From Microbacterium nanhaiense (GTDB lineage Bacteria; Actinomycetota; Actinomycetes; Actinomycetales; Microbacteriaceae), in contig NZ_BMMQ01000007.1 of NCBI RefSeq assembly GCF_014646015.1, positions 1 to 64,000 of the forward strand: 64,000 bases of DNA, in the 5' to 3' direction. A program made the translations under genes and the position numbers. Positions 1 through 9,229 of the stretch are shown here, piece by piece (the first letter of the stretch is position 1; each line of letters begins with the position of its first letter). The notes beneath the pieces were generated by a model. That model searched no databases. It saw nothing but the letters and a program-made list of their open reading frames with translations, and was not told where the DNA came from.

Positions 1-271
1 CCGGGGCAACTTCCCTACGCCACCACCACAATCTCTCGTTTAGGCGACAAGAGACAAACTTACCGGCCCATTCTGAATGAAACCTGAAGATCATCTCTTC
101 CGAAACCCATCTCCTCTGAAGAGGATTCTGATTTCGTGTCGCCGTCTTGGGATGGGAGCCTGTTGGCTCAACCTCACCGCTTGGCGGCGACAAGGGATTA
201 CATTACGCGGATCCCGGGACCCCAGCAAGCGGCACCCACACCGGGCGTGTCGCGATCGCGGGCCCCGCGGC
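1..271. other. AT-richer gene-free stretch
   Basis: I see no supportable gene in this edge region. It is visibly lower in GC (roughly 50-55 percent in the first 190 bases) than the rest of the window, and the small open frames that cross it have no recognisable protein character. It contains short hairpins (for example GAAGA/TCTTC near 87-101) and a 9-base direct repeat GGCGACAAG at 43-51 and 186-194. It could be an untranslated leader or tail of a gene beyond the window edge. I could not match it to 5S, 16S, 23S, tRNA or tmRNA. Confidence 0.5.
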
Positions 272-291
272 CCCTCGCCTGTTTGCGAGGG
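272..291 (-). terminator. hairpin after alpha-glucosidase gene
   Basis: A 7-bp perfect stem, CCCTCGC with GCGAGGG and a 6-base loop, lies 11 bases past the stop codon of the minus-strand alpha-glucosidase gene. There is no clear U-tract, so the terminator role is inferred from position. Confidence 0.5.
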
Positions 292-302
292 ACCGCTTGC
301 CG

Positions 303-1949
303 TCATGCTCTCAGCGCGAGCCACACGGTGTTCTCACCCGGCAGGCGTCCGTCGCGTAGCTCGCCGAGCACGATCCTGTTCGCCTCTTCACCGATCTCGT
401 GCTCCGAGGTACCGAAGTTCGTGATCACCTCCCACCCGTTGGGCCGGCGGAACCGCAGCACATCGCTCCGGCCCGTGTCGACCCATTCGAGCCCCTCGTC
501 GGTCTGCAGGCGCCGGCGCAGACCCAGCGCCCTCCGGTAGAGCGACAGCGTCGACGACGGGTCCGCGGCCTGGACCTCGACCGCCGCATCCGCGAACCAC
601 GCCGGCTGAGGGAGGTGGCTGCGCCCGGCGCCGAAGCCGAACGACTCGCCGCTCGCCGACCAGGGCAGCGGCACGCGGCATCCGTCGCGGCCGAGACCGT
701 CGTATTCCCCGCCCCGGAAGAACGCCGGATCCTGGCGCTCGTCCGCGGCTATGTCGGCGACCTCGTGCAGGCCGAGCTCCTCGCCCTGGTATAGGTAGGT
801 GCTTCCCGGCAGCCCGAGGAGCAGCATCGTGGCGGCCCGCGCGCGGCGCAGGCCCGTCTCGCGGTCGAGCTGGTCCTCGGGCCCGCCCGCGCGCACCCAC
901 GCCGCGCCCTGCTTCTCTGCGCGGCCGTTCAGCGGCGGCAGGCCGTAGCGCGTCGCGTGACGGGTGACGTCGTGGTTCGACAGCACCCAGGTCGTCGAGG
1001 ATCCGGTCGCCGCGGCTTGCGCGAGGTTGTCCGCGATGATGTGGCGGAATGCTTCCGCGTCGAAGTCGGCCTCGAGCAGGTCGAAGTTGAACGCCTGCCC
1101 CAGGCTCTCCGCCGACGCGTACTTCGCGCGCCGCTCCGGGGTGCGCACCCACGCTTCGGCGACGGCCGTGCGCGGCGGGTCGTAGGAGTTGAACACCGCG
1201 CGCCACTCGGCGTAGACCTCGTGCACGTCGTCCCGGTCCAGCAGCGGGTGCGCGCCGTCCTGCGGCATCGCGTCGAGTTCGGCGCGGCTCGGCAGCGGAT
1301 CCGGGAAGTCCTTGGTGAGCATGTGCGCGACATCGATGCGGAAGCCGTCGACGCCCCGGTCGGACCAGAAGCGCAGGGTGGTCAGGAAGTCCTCGCGGAC
1401 CTCGGGGTTCGACCAGTTGAGATCGGGCTGTTCGACCGCGAAGTGGTGGAAGTACCACTGGCCGTCGGCGACGCGCTCCCAGGCCGCGCCTCCGAAAGTC
1501 GACACCCAGTCGCTCGGGGGCAGCGATCCGTCGGGGCCCGTGCCCTCGCGGAAGATGTAACGGTCGCGCGCCGCCGAGCCGCGGCCCGCGGCGAGCGCCT
1601 CCTGGAACCAGGCGTGCTGATCCGAGGTGTGGTTCGGCACGATGTCGACGACGACGCGGATCCCGCGGGCGTGCAGGGCCGCGACCATCCGGTCGAAGTC
1701 CTCGAGCGTTCCGAGCCGCGGATCCACGTCGCGGTAGTCCGCGACGTCGTATCCGCCGTCCGCGAGCGCGGAGGGATAGAACGGGCTGAGCCAGACCGCG
1801 TCGATGCCGAGTTCGGCGAGGTAGTCGGCGCGGGAGACGATGCCGGGGATGTCTCCGATGCCGTCGCCGTTCGCGTCCGCGAAGCTGCGGGGATAGATCT
1901 GGTAGACGGCGGCCTGGCGCCACCACTCGGCCGTGTTGTGGTCTGTCAT
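303..1949 (-). CDS. GH13 alpha-glucosidase
   Basis: Cytoplasmic alpha-glucosidase of glycoside hydrolase family 13 (oligo-1,6-glucosidase/AglA group) that hydrolyses imported alpha-glucosides. The 548-residue length is normal for the group. The N-terminal QIYPRSFADANGDGIGD block, conserved region DIVPNH (102-107), nucleophile D206 in GFRIDV, general acid E265 in AVAEAW and transition-state stabiliser D327 in SNHD are all present, so it should be active. It is the last gene of a four-gene operon behind a binding protein and two permeases. It starts 36 bases after the permease stop, with AAGGAG about 11 bases before the ATG. Exact substrate linkage (1,4 or 1,6) cannot be read from sequence alone. 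Confidence 0.93.
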   Translation of the reverse strand: MTDHNTAEWWRQAAVYQIYPRSFADANGDGIGDIPGIVSRADYLAELGIDAVWLSPFYPSALADGGYDVADYRDVDPRLGTLEDFDRMVAALHARGIRVVVDIVPNHTSDQHAWFQEALAAGRGSAARDRYIFREGTGPDGSLPPSDWVSTFGGAAWERVADGQWYFHHFAVEQPDLNWSNPEVREDFLTTLRFWSDRGVDGFRIDVAHMLTKDFPDPLPSRAELDAMPQDGAHPLLDRDDVHEVYAEWRAVFNSYDPPRTAVAEAWVRTPERRAKYASAESLGQAFNFDLLEADFDAEAFRHIIADNLAQAAATGSSTTWVLSNHDVTRHATRYGLPPLNGRAEKQGAAWVRAGGPEDQLDRETGLRRARAATMLLLGLPGSTYLYQGEELGLHEVADIAADERQDPAFFRGGEYDGLGRDGCRVPLPWSASGESFGFGAGRSHLPQPAWFADAAVEVQAADPSSTLSLYRRALGLRRRLQTDEGLEWVDTGRSDVLRFRRPNGWEVITNFGTSEHEIGEEANRIVLGELRDGRLPGENTVWLALRA

Positions 1950-1985
1950 GAATTCAGAGGCTCCTTACGAGAGTGGGTCGGTGCG

Positions 1986-2897
1986 TCAGCCCTTGACCGC
2001 GCCCTGAGTCACGCCCGCGATCACCCAGCGCTGCGTGAACAGGTAGGCGACGATCGCGGGTGCCATGGCCATGAGGTACGAGGCGAACGAGACGTTGTAG
2101 TTGTTGCTGAACTGGTTCTGGAACAGGTTTTGCCTCACCGGGAGCGTCTGCAGGGAAGGATCGGAGATGATCAGCGACGGCATCATGAAGTCGTTCCAGG
2201 CGTAGAGGAAGGCGAAGATGCCGACCGTCGCGCTCATGGGGGCCAGGAGCGGGAAGATGATCCGCCAGAACGTCTGCCAGGTCGAGGCCCCGTCGATGCG
2301 CGCGCTCTCCTCCAATTCGAGGGGGATCGAGCGCAGGAACGCCGTGAACAACAGCACGCTGAAGCTCAGCTGGAACATCGTGGCGAGGATGATCACGCCG
2401 CCGGGGTTGTCGAGGTGCAGCCGGCCGGTCAGCTGGATCTGCGGCAGCGCCACGACGGGGAAGGGCACGAACATGGCCGCCAGCAGGTAGAAGAACGACC
2501 AGCGGAACAGGCGGCGGTCCCAGTTGCGCACGATCGCGTAGGACGCGAACGCGGCCAGGAGGATCGTGGCGATGACGGTGCCCGCCGTGACGAGGAGCGA
2601 GATGCCGGCCGCGACGGGGAACTTCGTGAGGTTCCAGGCCTCGACGAAGCCCTCGATGCTGAACGGCTGCGGGAGCGCGAACGCCTTCCCGTCGACGGCC
2701 TGCGACGTCGTCTTGAACGCCATCGAGACCGTCACGTACAGCGGCACGAGCACCGTGAGGGTGCATGCGATGAGGATGACGGTGGTCGTCCAGTTAACGC
2801 GCTCCATGCGGATGCGCGGGCGGCGCGCGCCGGGGCGGTGGGTGGTGAGCGCCCGGGTGGCGTTCACGGGTTCTGGGGAGATCGCCTGCGTCGACAT
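1986..2897 (-). CDS. sugar ABC transporter permease (MalG-type)
   Basis: Inner-membrane permease of a CUT1 carbohydrate importer, MalG/AglG-like, 303 residues. It has an N-terminal cytoplasmic extension, about six membrane segments, and the EAA loop (LEESARIDGAS, then FWRIIFPLLAP) that docks with the ATPase. It ends in the typical GAVKG. The chosen start (MSTQA) overlaps the stop of the preceding permease as TGATG, which indicates coupled translation; a longer open frame upstream is only read-through of the neighbouring gene. No ATPase gene is in the operon. Confidence 0.92.
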   Translation of the reverse strand: MSTQAISPEPVNATRALTTHRPGARRPRIRMERVNWTTTVILIACTLTVLVPLYVTVSMAFKTTSQAVDGKAFALPQPFSIEGFVEAWNLTKFPVAAGISLLVTAGTVIATILLAAFASYAIVRNWDRRLFRWSFFYLLAAMFVPFPVVALPQIQLTGRLHLDNPGGVIILATMFQLSFSVLLFTAFLRSIPLELEESARIDGASTWQTFWRIIFPLLAPMSATVGIFAFLYAWNDFMMPSLIISDPSLQTLPVRQNLFQNQFSNNYNVSFASYLMAMAPAIVAYLFTQRWVIAGVTQGAVKG

Positions 2898-3823
2898 CAG
2901 AGCGCGTTCCTTCCACGGGTCATGGAGAGCTGAAGGAGGGAGATGAGCACGGCCACGATGAAGAAGATCGTCGCGTTCGCCATCTGGTAGGCGTAGTCGC
3001 CGCCGTTGAAGCCGGCGATGATCGTCATGGCGACGCTGCGCGTGGCGGTACCGGGGCCGCCGTTCGTGAGGCCGACGATGATGTCGTAGGCGTTCAGGAA
3101 GTTCTTGAACCCGAGGATCATGTTGATCACGACGTATCCGGCGACGAGCGGCAGCGTGATCCTCATAAGCTGCTGGATCCGGCTGGCACCGTCGATGTCG
3201 GCGGCCTCGTATACCTCGCCGGGAACGGAGAGCAGCCCGGCGATGTAGATCAACAGGGTCCCGGGGATCGCCTGCCACGCCGTCACGGCGACGATCGCGA
3301 TCCATGCGAGATCGGGGTTGGCGAGCAGGCTCTCCTGCAGCCACCCGATGCCGAGCGCCTGACCCGCCGCGGGCACCGAGTTCGAGAACAGGAAGTTGAA
3401 GACGTACGCGATGATGATGCCGGAGATCACCATGGGGATCACGAAGATCGTGCGCAGCGCGGTGCGGAAGCGGATCCTCGCGGTCAGGCCGACCGCGAGG
3501 AGGAAGGCGATCACGTTGACCACGATGACGGTCGCGATGGAGAAGCCGAAGGTGAACAGGTAGCTCTGCAGGATCGCCGGGTCGGTCATCATCGCGATGT
3601 AGTTCGTGAGCCCGTTGAAGCTCCACGTTCCGATGCCGATCGAGTCGGTGAAGCTGAACACGATGCCCGTCACCGCGGGCACGGTGATCGCGAGAGTGAA
3701 CAGCGCGAGGGTCGGGATGAGGAAGAGGTAGTAGATCGGCTCGACGCGGGAGGAGCCGCCGCGGTGGAGCACGCCCCGCTTCCCTGCCTTCCCCTGCGTG
3801 ACAATCGTTCCGGTTGCGCTCAT
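2897..3823 (-). CDS. sugar ABC transporter permease (MalF-type)
   Basis: First permease of the CUT1 importer, 308 residues, with about six membrane segments and the EAA motif (EVYEAADIDGASRIQQLMRITLPL). It follows the binding-protein gene with a 4-base ATGA overlap and overlaps the next permease by one base, so the three transport genes form one coupled operon. By family it forms a heterodimeric channel with the MalG-type partner encoded downstream. Confidence 0.92.
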   Translation of the reverse strand: MSATGTIVTQGKAGKRGVLHRGGSSRVEPIYYLFLIPTLALFTLAITVPAVTGIVFSFTDSIGIGTWSFNGLTNYIAMMTDPAILQSYLFTFGFSIATVIVVNVIAFLLAVGLTARIRFRTALRTIFVIPMVISGIIIAYVFNFLFSNSVPAAGQALGIGWLQESLLANPDLAWIAIVAVTAWQAIPGTLLIYIAGLLSVPGEVYEAADIDGASRIQQLMRITLPLVAGYVVINMILGFKNFLNAYDIIVGLTNGGPGTATRSVAMTIIAGFNGGDYAYQMANATIFFIVAVLISLLQLSMTRGRNAL

Positions 3824-5133
3824 CGTGCGGACTCCTTCGTCTCATCCGCGGACGTGGGCGCGGGCGCGCGGTACGCGAGCCGTGCCCAGTCGGCGTCCAT
3901 CGTGCGCAGCATGCTCCTCGCACCGGTTCCGAGCGCGATCGCCTGTGCGTAGTTCATGACGGGGATCACCTTGGGGACGAGCACGCTCGGCCCCTGGTAG
4001 GTGCGCCCGGCCTCGTAGTACGGCGCCATCCCCGCCAGGCGCGGATCCTCCGGATCCGGTGCGCCGTCCAGCGGCGTGAAGCCCAGCTGCGACGCGTTGT
4101 ACGCCAGGATGTTCTCCGGCTGGTAGAGGTATTCCAGGAAGTCGCGCGCGGCCCGCTGATGCGCGGAGCCCTCCGGGATCATCGCGGCCAGGTCGACGTT
4201 GATGCGCACCCTGAGGTCGTCGGGATCGTCCGTCATCGGCAGCGGGAAGGTGCCGAGGTCGAGATCGGGGTCCGTCTTCTCGATCTCGCTGAAGGCCCAC
4301 GGCCCCTGCAGATACATCGCGCCCTCGCCCAGCGCAAAGGCACGGTTGCCGTCGTTGTAGGCGCGGTTGGCGGCGTCGGGGTTCGTGTACTCGTCGATGA
4401 GTGTGGCCATGCGCTCGAGCGGTTCCGCGAAGTCCTTCTCGAACGACACGGCCGAGTCCGGTCCGACGTCGGCCCCCTCCGCGGCCAGCGCATCGAAGAA
4501 GTCGAGGACGTCGATCGATCCGCCGAGGGCGTAGTCGTACCAGCCCTGACCCACCGTCCAGTCGTCCTTGAGCGTGGCGTAAAACGGGGTGACGCCGGCG
4601 GTCTGGAGGGTGTCGGCGACCTCGATGAGTTCGTCCCAGGTCGTCGGTACCTCGACGCCGTGCTCGGCGAAGATCGCCTTGTTGTAGATCACGGATGCGC
4701 CCATGATCGAGTACGGAAGCGCGCTCTGCCGCCCCTCGCAGGTGCCGTACTGGTCCATCATCGGCTGCAGGTCGTCGCGCACCTCCGCCGCGCGGGCGGT
4801 GTCGGAGAGGTCGGTGAGCGCGCACCGCTGGATGAAGCGCGCGGTCTCGTAGTTGTAGTTCGCCAGCATGATGTCGGGCGGGTTTCCGCGCACGAAGCTC
4901 GCGGAGACGACGTCGACGCCCGAGGTGTCGAGCTCGACGACGACCTCGTCCTGCGAGGAGTTGTACGCGTTCACCACCTCGGTCATGAAGTCGATCGCCT
5001 CGCGCTTGCTGAAGGTGAATCGGATGTGCTCCGGACCGGATCCCGAGCACGCGGCGAGCCCCGTGCCGACGATCACGAGGCCGAGCGTCGCGGCGGCGGC
5101 GCGCGTCGTGCGTGACTTTCTCATTCGAACCAT
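3820..5133 (-). CDS. sugar-binding lipoprotein
   Basis: Extracellular solute-binding protein family 1, the receptor of the CUT1 importer, 437 residues. It has a lipoprotein signal peptide: a basic N-terminus, a hydrophobic core, and lipobox LAAC with acylated C29. The mature domain has a normal type I fold pattern (for example PPDIMLANYN, YSIMGASVIYNKAIF, PTTWDELI). Its context with an alpha-glucosidase suggests an alpha-glucoside ligand. A second in-frame ATG lies three codons downstream (MRKSR), and neither has a strong Shine-Dalgarno, so the exact start is uncertain. A 16-bp palindrome between this gene and the divergent ROK gene probably controls it. Confidence 0.9.
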   Translation of the reverse strand: MVRMRKSRTTRAAAATLGLVIVGTGLAACSGSGPEHIRFTFSKREAIDFMTEVVNAYNSSQDEVVVELDTSGVDVVSASFVRGNPPDIMLANYNYETARFIQRCALTDLSDTARAAEVRDDLQPMMDQYGTCEGRQSALPYSIMGASVIYNKAIFAEHGVEVPTTWDELIEVADTLQTAGVTPFYATLKDDWTVGQGWYDYALGGSIDVLDFFDALAAEGADVGPDSAVSFEKDFAEPLERMATLIDEYTNPDAANRAYNDGNRAFALGEGAMYLQGPWAFSEIEKTDPDLDLGTFPLPMTDDPDDLRVRINVDLAAMIPEGSAHQRAARDFLEYLYQPENILAYNASQLGFTPLDGAPDPEDPRLAGMAPYYEAGRTYQGPSVLVPKVIPVMNYAQAIALGTGARSMLRTMDADWARLAYRAPAPTSADETKESAR

Positions 5134-5171
5134 CTCTCAGACACCGTTGTCCTTCCGACCTGTATCCCCGG

Positions 5172-5187
5172 TCACTAAATTTAGTGA
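5172..5187. promoter_or_regulatory. 16-bp perfect palindrome, likely ROK operator
   Basis: TCACTAAATTTAGTGA is a perfect palindrome in the 112-bp divergent intergenic region between the sugar-binding protein gene and the ROK regulator gene. Its AT-rich core stands out against GC-rich surroundings. Position and symmetry suggest the operator for the adjacent ROK regulator; binding is inferred. Confidence 0.75.
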
Positions 5188-5245
5188 TCGAATCTATTGG
5201 ATTGGAGGCTACTATGACATCGAGCGCGAGAAGGAGTCAAGCCCC

Positions 5246-6457
5246 ATGGCAGAAATCTCCACCGACCTCGGAACGGGCCGGGCCAGCGTCGGCGCCGCCC
5301 TCGACGTCGCGTGGTCGGCGGGCGAGTTCACGGCGACCGACATGATGTCGCGCACCGGCGTGACGCGCTCGACCGCGATCGACGCGATCGACACCCTCGT
5401 CGGGGCGGGCGTGCTCGAGGAGCTGCCGAACGCGCGATCGACGGGCACCTACCGGGCCGGCCGGCCCTCCCGACGGTTCGCGCTCGCGACGGATCTCGGC
5501 GTCGTCGTCGGGATCGACGCGGGACACGCCCACCTCGCCGTGTCGGTCTCCGATCTGACCCACCGCACCCTCGCGCTGCACCGCGCGGATCTCGACCCCG
5601 TCGCGGCACCGTCCGAGCGGCTCGCGGCGATCATGACCGGCCTGGAGCTGGCGCTGGCGGGCGCCGGCGCGGACCGCGACGCCGTCCTCGCGATCTGCGC
5701 GGGCGTCGCGGCCCCCGTCGATCGCGACGGACAATCACCGCCCCACCCCGAGGGCTTCTGGGAACGAACCAACCCCGGCCTCATGGCCGCGCTCCGCGAA
5801 TGGACCCCCGCGGCCGACGTCAAGAACGACGCGACCCTCGCCGCGATCGCCGAGGGCGCGGACGGCGCCGCGAACGGATCCCGCGACTACGTCGCGCTCC
5901 TCGCCGGCGAGCGCTTCGGCGGCGGCGTCGTCGTCGACGGACACATCCTCCACGGCGCGCACGGCGGCGTCGGCGAGGGTGTCGTGTTCGAGCACGTGAT
6001 CGGCGTCGATTCCACGGGCGGACTGCGCCGCGCCCTCGAGCGGGGCGCCCGCGAGCTGCTCGAGACCGGCAGCGCCTCACCCGCGAGCCGGCTCGCGGCG
6101 GCCGCGCCCGGCGGGCTGGATCCGCGCACGATCCTGAGGCTCGCCGCCGACGGCGACGCCGATGCCGCGCGCGTGACCGAGCGCGTGGGCGAGATGCTCG
6201 CGCGCATCGTCGGCGTCCTCGGCAGCATGTACGACCCCGAGCGCGTGATCGTCTGCGGATCCTTCGCGGACGCGATCGGCCCCGTGCTCGAGGCGACGCG
6301 GCGCTTCCTGCCGCGCGAACTGCACCTGCCGGCGCCCGAGGTCGTGGCCTCCCCTCTCGGCGCCGAGGTCGTCACGCGCGGCGCGCTCGCGACGGCGCGC
6401 CGCTCCGCACGGCGCATCTCGGTCCCCCAGCTCGCCGCCCGCCGCCTCGGAGACTGA
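5246..6457 (+). CDS. ROK family transcriptional regulator
   Basis: ROK-family repressor, 403 residues. A winged helix-turn-helix spans about residues 16-60 (TATDMMSRTGVTRSTAIDAIDTLV), followed by a ROK sugar-kinase fold with DAGHAH (91-96), a PVD turn and the NDA motif (194-196). The zinc-binding CxCGxxGC motif, expected just after the GAHGGVGEG segment (237-245), is missing, and the usual GTGIGGG segment reads GERFGGG. It may therefore sense its ligand differently or not be a kinase-like sugar binder. The start is the ATG at 5246, preceded by AAGGAG nine bases away; upstream in-frame codons run into the opposing gene. It is divergent from the alpha-glucoside operon, which it probably regulates. 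Confidence 0.87.
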   Translation: MAEISTDLGTGRASVGAALDVAWSAGEFTATDMMSRTGVTRSTAIDAIDTLVGAGVLEELPNARSTGTYRAGRPSRRFALATDLGVVVGIDAGHAHLAVSVSDLTHRTLALHRADLDPVAAPSERLAAIMTGLELALAGAGADRDAVLAICAGVAAPVDRDGQSPPHPEGFWERTNPGLMAALREWTPAADVKNDATLAAIAEGADGAANGSRDYVALLAGERFGGGVVVDGHILHGAHGGVGEGVVFEHVIGVDSTGGLRRALERGARELLETGSASPASRLAAAAPGGLDPRTILRLAADGDADAARVTERVGEMLARIVGVLGSMYDPERVIVCGSFADAIGPVLEATRRFLPRELHLPAPEVVASPLGAEVVTRGALATARRSARRISVPQLAARRLGD

Positions 6458-6461
6458 CGGC

Positions 6462-6497
6462 GGCGCGCCCCGGGCGCGGGTGCCCGGGACGCGCGCC
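6462..6497. terminator. bidirectional terminator hairpin
   Basis: A strong GC stem, GGCGCGC-CCCGGGC paired with GCCCGGG-GCGCGCC with a small bulge, fills the 45-bp gap between the convergent ROK and ThuA genes. Confidence 0.6.
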
Positions 6498-6502
6498 GCG
6501 CG

Positions 6503-7237
6503 TCAGCCCTCGAACCAGCCGGCCGGGTGGTAGTCCGCCGTCAGCGGCAGGCTCGCGCCCGAGGGAGCGGCCCAGCGCACCCCGTTGGCGAGCACGCGAC
6601 GGATCTCGGGCTGGTGGTACACGGGGAACTCCTGGTCGCCGGGCGAGAAATAGAACACGCGCCCGTTCCCGCGCCGATACGTCACACCCGAACGGAACAC
6701 CTCGCCGCCCGCGAAGTTCGAGATGAACACCAGTTCGTCGGGCTCGGGAATGTCGAAGAACTCGCCGTACATCTCCTGCTCGGGGATCAGGATCGGGCTC
6801 GGCACACCGGCGGCGATCGGGTGGCGCGGATCCACCGTCCACACGAGCTCGCGCTCGCCGTCGCCGCGCCACTTGAGCGAGCAGGTCGTGCCCATGAGCC
6901 GCGTGAAGATCTTCGAGTAGTGGCCGGAGTGCAGCACGAGGAGCCCCATCCCGGCGTGCACGCGGCGGTACACGCGTTCGACGGCCGCATCGGACACCTG
7001 ATCGTGGCCGATGTGCCCCCACCAGAGCAGCACGTCGGTGGCATCGAGCGCCTCCTCCGACAGCCCATGCTCCGGATCCTGCAGCGTCGCCGTGCGGACG
7101 TCCGCCTCGTCGCCCAGGAGCTCGCGCAGCCCCTCGGCGATCGCCCCGTGGATTCCCTCCGGGTAGAGGCTGTTCACGTGGGCATCCCCGCGCGATTCGT
7201 GGATGTTCTCGTTCCACACGAGTACGCGGAGCGTCAT
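6503..7237 (-). CDS. ThuA domain protein
   Basis: ThuA-like protein of the trehalose-utilisation family (glutamine-amidotransferase-like fold), 244 residues. It is recognised by the N-terminal strand [12 protein letters not shown], the [12 protein letters not shown] block, the [13 protein letters not shown] segment, and the conserved [31 protein letters not shown] end. Family members act in disaccharide metabolism, often beside Gfo/Idh/MocA oxidoreductases, as here. Its ATG overlaps the upstream oxidoreductase stop as ATGA, so the two are co-translated. The reaction in this organism is unknown. Confidence 0.88.
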   Translation of the reverse strand: MTLRVLVWNENIHESRGDAHVNSLYPEGIHGAIAEGLRELLGDEADVRTATLQDPEHGLSEEALDATDVLLWWGHIGHDQVSDAAVERVYRRVHAGMGLLVLHSGHYSKIFTRLMGTTCSLKWRGDGERELVWTVDPRHPIAAGVPSPILIPEQEMYGEFFDIPEPDELVFISNFAGGEVFRSGVTYRRGNGRVFYFSPGDQEFPVYHQPEIRRVLANGVRWAAPSGASLPLTADYHPAGWFEG

Positions 7238-8274
7238 GGGATCCGCACCTCCTCGACCCGGCCCGTCGCGGCGGAGCGCGCGGCGGCCTCCATCAGCGCG
7301 AGGCTGCCGAGGTTGTCGCGCCCCGAGCTCTCGGGGGCGGGACCGCCCGACACCGAGGCCGCGAAGGCCCGGAGGCCGGCCGCGCGCTCGACGAGATCCA
7401 TCTCCTCGAGCTCGACGTCCGTTGCCTCGTCCTCCCCCGCACGCAGGATCGAGACGCGGTCGCCGTCGATGTTGTTCGGTCCGTCGGCGCGGCTGGTGAA
7501 CGACAGCTCGCCCTCCTCGCCGTCGATGCGCCATTCCCCCGCCCACGCGGTCGGCCGGCCGCGGCTCAGCCAACTCCCGCGGTAGCTGACGAGGACCCCG
7601 GATTCGAGCTCGATGATGAACACCGCCGACGCCTCTTCGTCGTACTTGCTGAACGACGGATCCGAGGTCTTGGCGAAGACGGAGACGGCCTCCTGGCCCG
7701 TGATCATGCGGAGCAGGTCGAAGTGGTGGATCGCCATGTCGTTGATCATCGGGTGCGGGAACGCGTAGTGCGGGTGCGCGCCCTTGGGCAGGTCGTTGTC
7801 CCAGCGTCGGAAGTCGATGCTGATCGCGGAGACCTCGCCGATCGCCTTCTGCGCGAGCAGGGACCGCACGGCCCGCGGCGCCGGGAAGAAGCGGTAGTTC
7901 TGGCTCACCTGCAGCACGAGCCCGCGCTCCTCCGCGCGCCGCGTCGCGACGAGCGCCTCCTCGACGGCGTTGGCGAAGGGCTTCTCAACCAGCACGTGCA
8001 GCCCGCGATCCAGCGCCTCGAGCGCGAGCGGAACGTGCGTGACGGCGGGCGAGGTGATGACAACGGCGTCGGCGTCGACGGCGTCGAGCGCCTCGGTCAG
8101 CGACGCGAAGCCGATGCTCGCGGGGAAGCCGACGTCCTCTGCCACCGCCGCGCGCGTGGGCTCGTGCGGATCGACCGCCGCGACCAGCTCGACCTCGGCG
8201 ACGGCGGGGATCACGGTGCGGGCCCAGTTGCCGCCCCAACCGCCCAGACCGACATGGATGATGCGAAGTGCCAT
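7234..8274 (-). CDS. Gfo/Idh/MocA family oxidoreductase
   Basis: NAD(P)-dependent sugar or inositol-type dehydrogenase, 346 residues. The Rossmann motif is [12 protein letters not shown] near the N-terminus. The substrate-site lysine lies in the EKPFAN motif, and the C-terminal alpha/beta domain has the [12 protein letters not shown] signature (His-His pair). It is the first gene of a two-gene unit with the ThuA-like protein. The start has GAGGA about ten bases upstream. Its upstream region (8275-8302) is AT-rich with an imperfect inverted repeat (ATTTAATTC...GAAATTTAAA) that could be an operator. The 222-bp gap to the next gene holds no other feature I can support. Confidence 0.9.
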   Translation of the reverse strand: MALRIIHVGLGGWGGNWARTVIPAVAEVELVAAVDPHEPTRAAVAEDVGFPASIGFASLTEALDAVDADAVVITSPAVTHVPLALEALDRGLHVLVEKPFANAVEEALVATRRAEERGLVLQVSQNYRFFPAPRAVRSLLAQKAIGEVSAISIDFRRWDNDLPKGAHPHYAFPHPMINDMAIHHFDLLRMITGQEAVSVFAKTSDPSFSKYDEEASAVFIIELESGVLVSYRGSWLSRGRPTAWAGEWRIDGEEGELSFTSRADGPNNIDGDRVSILRAGEDEATDVELEEMDLVERAAGLRAFAASVSGGPAPESSGRDNLGSLALMEAAARSAATGRVEEVRIP

Positions 8275-8496
8275 GGTTTAAATTTCCTCATCGAATTAAA
8301 TAGCCGAGCCCATTCTTGCAGAGCCTGGGCGCGGCCGCAATCACTTCGGCATGCCGATTCTCACGGGCGCAGCGCGCCCGGACGTACAGGTCGACGCCGG
8401 TCATTCTGCTGTTTTCGTGCCACCCTCGATGCGCATGATGACAAGCAAACGGCGCCTCATTTGCGCATACCGATCCTCGAGCGGAGAATCGGAGGT

Positions 8497-9177
8497 GTGA
8501 CCACCGAGATCCCCGTGCCCCACCCCGCCCCGCAGCACTCCGTGCTCGACGATGTGCTCGGCATCCTGTGCGGCACGATCGTGGTCTCGATCGGTCTCTT
8601 CCTGCTCCGAGCGGGCGGGGTGGTCACGGGCGGCACCGCGGGCCTGACCCTCCTGCTCGACTACACCACCCCGATCCCCTTCGGCGTGTGGTTCGTCGCG
8701 ATCAACCTGCCGTTCTTCGTTCTCGCCATCCGGAGCAAGGGCTGGGGCTTCGTGCTCCGCAGCGCGCTCGCGATCGGTCTCGTCTCGGCCTTCGCGTCGT
8801 TCCACGCGCTACCCGGCGTCGGCACGATCGGCGACATCGAACTCAACCCGTTCTACGCGGCCGTGACGGGATCCGTGGTCGCGTCGGTCGGCGTCATCAT
8901 CCTGTTCCGCCATGGTGCGAGCATGGGCGGATTCAACATCGTCGGCCTCGTCCTGCAGGACAAGCTGGGCTGGCGAGCCGGGTACACGATGATGGTCGGC
9001 GATGCCTGCGTCGTGCTCGCCTCGCTCGCGATCTCGACCTGGCCAGTGCTGCTGGCCTCCGCGCTCGGCGTGGTCACGATGAACGTCATCATCGCCTTCA
9101 ATCACCGCCCCGGCCGCTACATCGCCGTCACCGCCACCCGCCGCACCACTCCCACCACCCTCCAGCCGTTCAAATGA
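8497..9177 (+). CDS. YitT family membrane protein
   Basis: Integral membrane protein of the YitT/DUF161 family, 226 residues with about six hydrophobic segments (GILCGTIVVSIGLFLLRAGGVVTGGTAGLTLLLDY near the start; later RHGASMGGFNIVGLVLQDK). The family has been linked to transport but the substrate is unknown. I chose the GTG at 8497 (VTTEIP) with GGAG about ten bases upstream. Upstream in-frame codons lack membrane or signal character. Its stop codon lies inside the left arm of a palindromic repeat. Confidence 0.82.
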   Translation: MTTEIPVPHPAPQHSVLDDVLGILCGTIVVSIGLFLLRAGGVVTGGTAGLTLLLDYTTPIPFGVWFVAINLPFFVLAIRSKGWGFVLRSALAIGLVSAFASFHALPGVGTIGDIELNPFYAAVTGSVVASVGVIILFRHGASMGGFNIVGLVLQDKLGWRAGYTMMVGDACVVLASLAISTWPVLLASALGVVTMNVIIAFNHRPGRYIAVTATRRTTPTTLQPFK

Positions 9178-9229
9178 CACGTGTGTGGGGTTAGCGGGCC
9201 CGCACACCCACCAAAGGTGTCATTTCAAC
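9168..9229. repeat. palindromic intergenic element A
   Basis: Inverted repeat with 13-base arms: GTTCAAATGACAC at 9168-9180 and GTGTCATTTCAAC at 9217-9229 (one mismatch), around a GC-rich inner hairpin. The stop codons of both convergent genes fall within the arms. The arm matches, with one difference, the arm of the element at 38530-38588, so the two belong to one repeat family. It may double as a bidirectional terminator. Confidence 0.75.

Noticed and set aside
1..302. rRNA, tRNA or tmRNA at the left edge
   Set aside because: I could not find a 5S core, a cloverleaf or a tmRNA end; the low GC alone is not enough.
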